From positions 1 through 12,919 of the forward strand of contig JACCZO010000360.1 of assembly GCA_013695925.1 (NCBI GenBank): a stretch of 12,919 bases of DNA, in the 5' to 3' direction. The stretch is from Chthoniobacterales bacterium (GTDB lineage: Bacteria; Verrucomicrobiota; Verrucomicrobiia; Chthoniobacterales; UBA10450). How positions within the stretch are numbered: position 1 is the first letter of the stretch; every line of letters starts with the position of its first letter. Of this stretch, positions 8,302 to 12,919 are shown piece by piece. Under the pieces are notes generated by a model, which saw only the letters and a program-made list of their open reading frames with translations, searched no databases and was not told the DNA's origin. The position numbers were made by a program, and so were the translations under genes.

Positions 8302-8997
8302 CTAGCCGTGCGGCGTGGGTGCGGGAAAGATTGCACGCACCGGCTGCTCTGGGCGAAATTTTTCCAGCAGCTGCCGGGTAAAAGTCCGCTCGGCCTCAGC
8401 CGGCAGGTCAGCAGCCTTGGCCCGGGCCTGGGCTGGGAGGGCGGCGAGCTGCGACTCCACGTCACCCGGCGAGACCCGGTTCCAGAATCCATTTTCCAGG
8501 GTTTGCACTTCGATCATCTCCTGCTCGACGGAGAGGATCCGGGCATGCGGCAGCTCAATCTCGATGTCGTTAGGGCGAATGTTCACCGTAAATTTCTGGC
8601 GCAAATCGAAGCCGGCCTTGACCAGATAAGTGCCGTGCAGCTTGATCCGCTTCGTGCTCCCGGCCCAGGTATGCATCATCTCGTGCTCGACCTGGACGCG
8701 GCGCGCGAGGACGGCCAGCTCGGCCACGGTCGTGGTCTGTTCGAGATAGACGCGGTCGTTCACCGTCACCTTCGGCTGGAGGTGGGCCAGTTCGACGAAG
8801 GAATCGCGCGCTTTGCGCGCCAGTTCCTCCAGCCTCGTCACGCTGCGGTCGAGGGTGCGTCCCGGCCAGCTCTCGAGCCGGTAAAAAACGAAGGTCGCGA
8901 GGAGGGCGAGAATGAACAGGATAAGGACGACGGCGAGGGTGCATCCAAGAGATCGCGGTCTCTTCTCCGGCGCGGGGCGGTCGGTTTGTAACTCCAT
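8302..8997 (-). CDS. DUF4230 family membrane-anchored protein
   Basis: 231 residues from the ATG at 8997. After a charged start (MELQTDRPAPEKRPR) comes one hydrophobic helix (about residues 19-40), then a helical stretch, then the characteristic core: a KLHGTYLVKAGFDLRQKF segment followed by IRPNDIEIELPHARIL. The aGxDL and LP-A-IL pattern is what I associate with DUF4230, a family of unknown function. The C-terminal part is alanine-rich and helical (LPAQARAKAADLPAEAERT). The open frame extends upstream to an ATG at 9063, but those 22 residues overlap a strong hairpin and look non-coding. It is the first gene of a two-gene unit with the AsmA-like gene, so a role at the inner membrane or periplasm is likely (inference). 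Confidence 0.8.
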   Translation of the reverse strand: MELQTDRPAPEKRPRSLGCTLAVVLILFILALLATFVFYRLESWPGRTLDRSVTRLEELARKARDSFVELAHLQPKVTVNDRVYLEQTTTVAELAVLARRVQVEHEMMHTWAGSTKRIKLHGTYLVKAGFDLRQKFTVNIRPNDIEIELPHARILSVEQEMIEVQTLENGFWNRVSPGDVESQLAALPAQARAKAADLPAEAERTFTRQLLEKFRPEQPVRAIFPAPTPHG

Positions 8998-9164
8998 CAA
9001 CCCAAAAAAGTACCGCCCCCCACACCCGAAGGGCATGAAGGGCGGCTGTTCCCCCCAGAACAATCTTTCAAATCTGAGTTGGCAATAACCGACCTAACCC
9101 CGGGACGCAAGAAAATTTTCAGCTCCAGTTGAAAAAAAGTTCGGAACGCACCTACCGTCTCCCG
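8998..9164. promoter_or_regulatory. Divergent intergenic region between DUF4230 and transglutaminase genes
   Basis: About 167 bases, less GC-rich than its surroundings, that should hold promoters for both the minus-strand pair and the plus-strand transglutaminase-recF unit. It contains the terminator-like hairpin (9004-9046) and a perfect 10-base palindrome GAAAATTTTC (9111-9120). TTGGCA at 9079 resembles a -35 box, but no matching -10 is found at normal spacing. I therefore mark no promoter elements. Confidence 0.4.
9004..9046 (-). terminator. Terminator-like hairpin just upstream of the DUF4230 start codon
   Basis: Read on the minus strand, the arms CCGCCCTTCATGCCC and GGGTGTGGGGGGCGG pair along all 15 positions (ten Watson-Crick, five G-U) around a TTC loop. 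TAC and six T residues follow (9009-9004). This is the layout of an intrinsic terminator, and it ends only six bases before the ATG at 8997. No minus-strand gene lies upstream in the window, so it would act on the DUF4230-AsmA transcript's own leader, as an attenuator, or block antisense transcription. An alternative is a structure controlling translation. Confidence 0.55.
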
Positions 9165-10016
9165 GTGAAGCTCGGCATCCGCTACGAAACGGCCTACCAA
9201 TACTCAAGCCCGGTTCGTTTTTCGAAGCACGAGATCCGCCTCTTTCCGCGCGGCGACATTTTTACCCAGGTCCACCGGATGAAGTTCGAGACGAACCCGA
9301 ATGCCAACGTGCGTTTCGGACGCGACACCTTCGATAATTGCGTGGCCTCCTGCTCGTTTCCAGAACCGGCTAACGAACTGCGCTTTCTCCTCGAACTCGA
9401 TCTTGCCCTGGTGAAAAAGAACCCGTTCGATTTCCTTTTGCGGGACGAGGTTGTGCAGGCGCCGTTCACCTATCCGCCCGATTTGCGCCGGGTGCTCGCG
9501 CCCTTCCTGCAAAAAGAACCGGGACCTGCGCTGCGGATTCCGGGCTGGAAATTTCCCGGGCGCGGCGCCGCCCGTGCGACCGTCAGTGTGCTGGTGGAAT
9601 TGAATCAGCGTTTGCATGAATGCGTCGGCTACGAACGGCGCGAAGAGGGCCCGGCCCGGGCGCCGCACGAAACGTTGCGCCATGGCCGCGGAGCCTGCCG
9701 CGATGTCGCTCTCCTCCTCGCCGCCGCCCTGCGCCAACATGGGTTGGCCGCTCGCCTAACGAGCGGATATCTACGCGAAGCCGACTCGAAAACAAAGCGT
9801 GCCGAAGGTTCCCTTCATGCCTGGACGGAAGTTTATCTCCCGGGCGCGGGCTGGGTTGGGATGGATGGAACGAACGGGATTTTCGCGAACCATAATTTCA
9901 TCACTGCCGCGGTCGGAATTCGTCCCGCGGAGGTGACCCCAATCGACGGCAGTTTTTATCCGCCCCAAGACGGCACCCCACAGATGACGAGCCGGCTGGA
10001 GCTCGTTAGTCTCTAA
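9165..10016 (+). CDS. Transglutaminase-like cysteine protease family protein
   Basis: 283 residues from the GTG at 9165. The catalytic triad of the transglutaminase fold is visible: C178 in GACRDVALL, H218 in SLHAWTEVYLPGAGW, and D234 in GMDGTNG. The N-terminal domain (RYETAYQYSSPVRFSKHEIRL) matches the strand-rich N-terminal domain that usually precedes this core in bacterial proteins of about 280 residues. The GTG start places RYETAYQY near residue 6, as is usual for the family; a TTG at 9129 would add 12 uncharacteristic residues and cannot be excluded. Members act as proteases or amidases, often with unknown substrates; no signal peptide is seen, so it is probably cytoplasmic. The stop is 10 bases before recF, suggesting cotranscription. 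It carries one exact octamer copy (9755) and two near copies (9369, and 10003 just before the stop). Confidence 0.92.
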   Translation: MKLGIRYETAYQYSSPVRFSKHEIRLFPRGDIFTQVHRMKFETNPNANVRFGRDTFDNCVASCSFPEPANELRFLLELDLALVKKNPFDFLLRDEVVQAPFTYPPDLRRVLAPFLQKEPGPALRIPGWKFPGRGAARATVSVLVELNQRLHECVGYERREEGPARAPHETLRHGRGACRDVALLLAAALRQHGLAARLTSGYLREADSKTKRAEGSLHAWTEVYLPGAGWVGMDGTNGIFANHNFITAAVGIRPAEVTPIDGSFYPPQDGTPQMTSRLELVSL

Positions 10017-10026
10017 CCGCCGCGTG

Positions 10027-11052
10027 ATGCTGCGCGACCTGCAATTGCGGAACTTCCGCTGTTTCGAATCGTTTGCGGCGGAATTTGCGCCGGGATTCAA
10101 CTTCATCGTCGGCCCCAACGGGCGCGGGAAAACGACCATCCTGGAGGCGGCCTGCGTTCTTCTCCGACTGCAATCGCAGCGGGCGCCGAACCTGACACCG
10201 ACCGTGCGCGCCGGACGGCGCTCATTCGTCCTCTCCGGTCACGTCGAGGGGCATCTCCTCCAGTTCTACTACAGCGCGCTGCGCCGCAAGCTGGCCTTCG
10301 ACGGAGTCGAGCAACGCGAGCCCTCGGAATATTTGCGCCTCGCCAGGGTGGTTTCGTTTGCCAACCACGATCTCGATCTCGTTCGCGGCCCGGCCGAAAT
10401 GCGACGGCGTTATTTGGATTTTATCGGGCTGCAGGTCGACGCGCGTTATCGGCCGGCGCTACGCGCCTACGAGCGGGCGCTTCGTTCGCGCAACGCCCTC
10501 CTCAAATCGGACGCGCCTCGGCCGCGCGAGCTGGAGGCCTACACCGAGCCGCTCACCCGGGCGGGAACCATCTTGCGCGAGATGCGCGCCGCGCTCGTCA
10601 GGCAACTGCTGCCGAATGCCGAAGCCAGTCAGCGCGCAATCAGCGGCCACGGAGAAACGCTCCTCCTGGAATACGCCCCGGGAAATGAGGAGGACTTCGC
10701 CGCCCACCTCAGACGCACCCGGGCCGATGAGGAACGGCTCCGCCTAACGACGGTCGGACCGCATCGGGACGATCTCCGCCTTCAGGTGGAGGGGATGTCG
10801 GCCGCGCAGTTCGCCTCCGAAGGAGAGCAACGCACGATCGCGCTCGCCCTAAAGCTGGCCCAGGCGCGCATTTTCGCGGAAGAGGCAGGAGCGGGCCCCC
10901 TCCTCCTGATCGACGATATCTTCGGCGAACTGGACCCGGCCCGGCGCAACGCCCTCCTCGCTCATTTGCCTAACGATTCGCAAAAGCTCGTGACCGCAAC
11001 CGCGCTTGATTGGCGGACCGGTAAATGGGAAGAGGCGCTGCTGAAGCTGTAA
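10027..11052 (+). CDS. recF: DNA replication and repair protein RecF
   Basis: ABC-type ATPase that, with RecO and RecR, loads RecA at single-strand gaps. From the ATG at 10027 (341 residues; a GTG directly precedes it) the order is: LRDLQLRNFRCF opening strand, Walker A GPNGRGKT (29-36), the RecF-typical region FANHDLDLVRGPAEMRRRYLDF, the TTVGPHRDDL motif, the signature ASEGEQRTIALALKLAQ, and Walker B LLLIDDIFGELD. The length is near the usual 350-370. Its position after a transglutaminase gene and before yqgE differs from the classic dnaA-dnaN-recF-gyrB order, so the replication origin is not indicated here. Two exact octamer copies (10743, 10969) encode L-T and P-N. The gene ends 101 bases before yqgE. 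Confidence 0.96.
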   Translation: MLRDLQLRNFRCFESFAAEFAPGFNFIVGPNGRGKTTILEAACVLLRLQSQRAPNLTPTVRAGRRSFVLSGHVEGHLLQFYYSALRRKLAFDGVEQREPSEYLRLARVVSFANHDLDLVRGPAEMRRRYLDFIGLQVDARYRPALRAYERALRSRNALLKSDAPRPRELEAYTEPLTRAGTILREMRAALVRQLLPNAEASQRAISGHGETLLLEYAPGNEEDFAAHLRRTRADEERLRLTTVGPHRDDLRLQVEGMSAAQFASEGEQRTIALALKLAQARIFAEEAGAGPLLLIDDIFGELDPARRNALLAHLPNDSQKLVTATALDWRTGKWEEALLKL

Positions 11053-11153
11053 ACACGTATGGCGTCTTGAGGTATTCGATCACGTCTACATGGCCTTGCG
11101 GAAAGAGCAGGGTCGAACTTGCGGAGCGGGCCGGCGCGCCCTTTATTTTCTCC
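11053..11153. other. Gap between recF and yqgE
   Basis: 101 bases with no recognisable gene. An open frame from 11025 into yqgE crosses it, but the translation before M11154 is not like the YqgE family. Near the end is the 8-base palindrome GGCGCGCC followed by TTTATTTT, a weak terminator-like pattern with a stem of only about four pairs. No convincing promoter is seen. Confidence 0.3.
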
Positions 11154-11711
11154 ATGCGCTACCCAGCGGGAACGCCGCAGAACTTCACCGGCCAGTTGCT
11201 CGTCGCTCATCCCAACATGCTCGATCCGAATTTTCGGCGCAGCGTGCTTTTCATTTCGGCCCATGACGCCGAGGAGGGCGCGATGGGCGTCATCATTAAT
11301 CGTCCGCTCGACAAACATGTCTCGGAGCTGCTGACCGATCCGGCCCCCGGCGCGTTGGCCAATGTGCCCGTCTTCCTGGGCGGGCCGGTGGGGACCAATC
11401 AGTTAATGTTTGCCGCTTTTGACTGGGAGGGCCGGGATTCTCTGAGCCTGAAACAGAACGTCGCGCTCGATGAGGCCAGCCAACTCTCGGAGCAGGATCG
11501 AAGCGCCATCCGCGCCTTTGTCGGCTACGCTGGCTGGAACGCGGGCCAACTCGAGAACGAGTTGCGTCAGAATGCGTGGGTCCTGCAAAAACCGGACCGG
11601 GCCGCGCTCAAACCGGAACGCCTACCCCGACTTTGGTTTGAGATTATGCGCAATCTCGGGCCCTGGTTCAAAATGCTCGCGGCGGCCCCGGACGACCCCT
11701 CTTTGAACTAG
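11154..11711 (+). CDS. yqgE: YqgE/AlgH family protein (UPF0301)
   Basis: 185 residues, exactly the usual size. The family's conserved blocks are present in order: FTGQLLVAHPNMLDPNFRRS near the start, then FISAHDAEEGAMGVIINRPL, VFLGGPV, and GYAGWNAGQLENEL with NAWVL. The ATG at 11154 is chosen because FTGQLLVAHP then begins about 10 residues from the start, as in homologues; the open frame upstream is not conserved-looking. YqgE proteins are small, probably cytoplasmic and of unsettled function; AlgH of Pseudomonas was named for an effect on alginate genes. It lies 101 bases after recF and 37 before alanine dehydrogenase, same strand. Confidence 0.94.
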   Translation: MRYPAGTPQNFTGQLLVAHPNMLDPNFRRSVLFISAHDAEEGAMGVIINRPLDKHVSELLTDPAPGALANVPVFLGGPVGTNQLMFAAFDWEGRDSLSLKQNVALDEASQLSEQDRSAIRAFVGYAGWNAGQLENELRQNAWVLQKPDRAALKPERLPRLWFEIMRNLGPWFKMLAAAPDDPSLN

Positions 11712-11739
11712 CTTCGCGCACCGTTCGGTGCGAAAAGCT
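11710..11739 (+). other. Hairpin between yqgE and ald
   Basis: AGCTTCGCGCACC (11710-11722) and GGTGCGAAAAGCT (11727-11739) form a 13-position stem with 11 pairs, two mismatches and a GTTC loop. The left arm begins inside the yqgE stop codon and the right arm ends 9 bases before the ald ATG. No T run follows, so it is not a classic intrinsic terminator. It may separate the two messages, protect an end, or modulate ald translation. Its presence argues against the GTG at 11728 as the ald start. Confidence 0.6.
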
Positions 11740-11748
11740 GTGGGAAAT

Positions 11749-12876
11749 ATGATCATTGGCATTCCCAAAGAAGTTAAGCAGCAGGAAAATCGCGTCAGCT
11801 TGTTGCCCTCGGCGGCGTATCAACTCACGAAACGCGGCCACACTGTCCTCGTCGAAAAGAATGCGGGCGTCGGAACCGGTTATCCGGATTCTGATTACGC
11901 GGCAGCGGGCGCCAGGATCATCGATAACGCGCGCGACCTTTTCCAGCAGGCCGACATGATCGTCAAAGTGAAGGAGCCGCTCCCGGCGGAATACGAGCTT
12001 CTGCGCAAAGGCCAGATCCTCTTCACTTATCTGCACCTCGCGGCGAGCAAGTCGCTGACTGAAGCGCTGATGGAATCCGGCGTAACCGGCGTGGCCTATG
12101 AGACGATCCAAGTCGGCAACCGTCTTCCCTTGCTCGAACCGATGAGCGAAATCGCGGGTCGCATGTCAATCACGATGGGAGCTTATTTCCTCGCCAAACA
12201 TAACGGCGGCAACGGCGTCCTGCTCGGCGGCGTCCCCGGTGTTTTGCCCGGCAAAGTGGTCGTCCTCGGGGGTGGCACTTCCGGTGTGAACGCGGCGCGC
12301 ATGGCGACCGGCCTGTCGGCAGACGTGACCATTCTCGAAGTCGACCTTGAGCGGATGCGTTTTCTCGACATCACGATGCAGAACGCGAACACGCTTTATT
12401 CCAACGAGGCGAACCTGCAGGAACTGATGCCCACGGTCGATCTGCTCATTGGCGCGGTCCTGGTCCCGGGGGCGAAGGCGCCCAAGCTCATCACCCGCGA
12501 AATGCTGCGCCAGATGCGACCCGGCAGTGTGCTCGTAGATATCGCGATCGACCAAGGCGGCTGCGTGGAAACAGCACGCCCCACGACCCACCTCGACCCG
12601 GTCTATGTCGAGGAAGACGTCATTCATTATTGTGTCGCCAACATGCCAGCGGCCTACGCCCGGACCGCGACTCAGGCGCTAACGAACGTTACTTATCGCT
12701 ACGTTGAACTCCTGGCGGATCTCGGCTTGAAGGGAGCCTGCCAACGCCAGCCCACGCTCATCGGCGGCATAAACACGATGGACGGCCGGCTGACCCATCG
12801 GGCCGTTGCCGAAGCTCACGGGATGGACTTCGAACCTCCCTTTCAAGCGCACGGAGGCGCTGCATTTCCTTCCTAG
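11749..12876 (+). CDS. ald: Alanine dehydrogenase
   Basis: Interconverts L-alanine and pyruvate plus ammonia with NAD(H). From the ATG at 11749 (375 residues; family about 370) the key residues fall at their usual numbers: R15 and K75 (substrate carboxylate), H96 in YLHLA (catalytic), and D268 in DIAIDQGG (catalytic Asp, numbered about 270 in Mycobacterium). The Rossmann fold has GGGTSG at 174-179 and an acidic D199 after the second strand (TILEVD) for the NAD ribose. An upstream in-frame GTG at 11728 would put a hairpin inside the coding region and is not favoured. A short G-rich GGGA precedes the ATG by a few bases. Only one near copy of the dispersed octamer (12678) occurs. It follows yqgE by 37 bases. 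Confidence 0.97.
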   Translation: MIIGIPKEVKQQENRVSLLPSAAYQLTKRGHTVLVEKNAGVGTGYPDSDYAAAGARIIDNARDLFQQADMIVKVKEPLPAEYELLRKGQILFTYLHLAASKSLTEALMESGVTGVAYETIQVGNRLPLLEPMSEIAGRMSITMGAYFLAKHNGGNGVLLGGVPGVLPGKVVVLGGGTSGVNAARMATGLSADVTILEVDLERMRFLDITMQNANTLYSNEANLQELMPTVDLLIGAVLVPGAKAPKLITREMLRQMRPGSVLVDIAIDQGGCVETARPTTHLDPVYVEEDVIHYCVANMPAAYARTATQALTNVTYRYVELLADLGLKGACQRQPTLIGGINTMDGRLTHRAVAEAHGMDFEPPFQAHGGAAFPS

Positions 12877-12879
12877 ACG

Positions 12880-12916
12880 GGCATTTTCGTCGCGTCGAAC
12901 CAAAAAAATAAATGCC
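12880..12916. other. Inverted repeat downstream of ald
   Basis: GGCATTT (12880-12886) and AAATGCC (12910-12916) are perfect complements separated by 23 bases, just after the ald stop and at the window edge. A run of A precedes the right arm. It may be part of a terminator that continues beyond the window, but the long loop makes that uncertain. Confidence 0.25.
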
Positions 12917-12919
12917 GCA

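Larger units (their letters stand above)
535..10976. repeat. Dispersed octamer CCTAACGA / TCGTTAGG, 15 exact copies
   Basis: Exact copies start at 535, 2402, 4893, 6030, 7663 and 8567 (as TCGTTAGG) and at 3601, 3681, 5633, 6582, 6978, 8291, 9755, 10743 and 10969 (as CCTAACGA). One-mismatch copies are at 546, 5150, 5458, 9369, 10003 and 12678. The base before CCTAACGA is always G or C, and G in ten copies, giving GCCTAACGA; the base after it varies. Copies are in both orientations relative to genes (8 against 7). They encode P-N-E or P-N-D, L-T, S-L-G and V-R depending on frame, so selection is on the DNA and not the protein. The feature spans the first to last copy; the copies are scattered and not contiguous. 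No function is known to me. Confidence 0.9.

Noticed and set aside
9079..9107. Possible promoter with TTGGCA
   Set aside because: No -10-like hexamer occurs at 16-18 base spacing.
535..10976. Octamer as a replichore-polar element of the KOPS or Chi type
   Set aside because: Orientation is mixed (9 against 6 on the plus strand) with no skew over 12.9 kb. This does not exclude it genome-wide, but the window gives no support.
11129..11150. GGCGCGCC palindrome and following T-rich run as recF terminator
   Set aside because: The stem is only about four pairs; too weak to call.
11025..11153. Possible N-terminal extension of YqgE, or a remnant tandem repeat (translation GVLRYSIT)
   Set aside because: The extension is unlike the family, and the resemblance to repeat-derived peptides is only a memory-based hint from one short segment.
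1..12919. CRISPR array, tRNA, rRNA, insertion sequence or prophage gene
   Set aside because: No regularly spaced repeats, cloverleaf, transposase motifs or phage genes were seen. The only repeated element is the dispersed octamer.

Overview
The window is about 12.9 kb of GC-rich (roughly 60 % or more by eye), densely coded bacterial chromosome with ten protein genes. No tRNA, rRNA, insertion sequence, CRISPR array or prophage gene is visible. The gene set is ordinary housekeeping and envelope material. The SMC variant, the exported S1/P1 nuclease, the Ste24-like M48 peptidase, the AsmA-like protein and the YqgE protein, plus weak Shine-Dalgarno signals, suggest Verrucomicrobiota (perhaps Chthoniobacterales-like). 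That assignment is a judgement from memory and was not checked by a search.

Layout. (1) 1-2408 (+): the C-terminal two thirds of a chromosome-segregation SMC ATPase, cut by the left edge. (2) 2494-3666 (+): an exported zinc-dependent S1/P1-type nuclease. (3) 3682-4980 (-): a multi-pass Ste24/CAAX-type M48 metallopeptidase, convergent with the nuclease. (4) 5066-5431 (+): a small exported protein, divergent from the peptidase. (5) 8997-5459 (-): a two-gene unit, a DUF4230 membrane-anchored protein followed by a 938-residue AsmA/TamB-like protein; a terminator-like hairpin lies just upstream of its start codon. (6) 9165-12876 (+): transglutaminase-like protease, RecF, a YqgE/AlgH (UPF0301) protein and alanine dehydrogenase. 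The first two are 10 bases apart; a hairpin separates yqgE from ald.

The most unusual feature is not a gene. The octamer CCTAACGA (complement TCGTTAGG) occurs 15 times exactly, where about 0.3-0.4 copies would be expected by chance. Ten copies extend to GCCTAACGA. Copies lie in both orientations, in different reading frames, in seven of the genes and in one intergenic gap, and two form a gene's stop codon. They encode unrelated peptides (P-N-E, L-T, S-L-G, V-R) through codons that are otherwise rare here. The density of about one per 0.86 kb resembles the DNA uptake sequences of Neisseria and Pasteurellaceae, or other genome-wide short motifs such as cyanobacterial HIP1. I know of no description of this word in this kind of organism. 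It is my best candidate for an undescribed system.

Functionally, SMC and RecF serve chromosome maintenance. The M48 peptidase, AsmA-like protein, DUF4230 protein and small exported protein probably serve the envelope. The nuclease, transglutaminase and alanine dehydrogenase are metabolic or degradative. Nothing indicates that the ten genes form one pathway.
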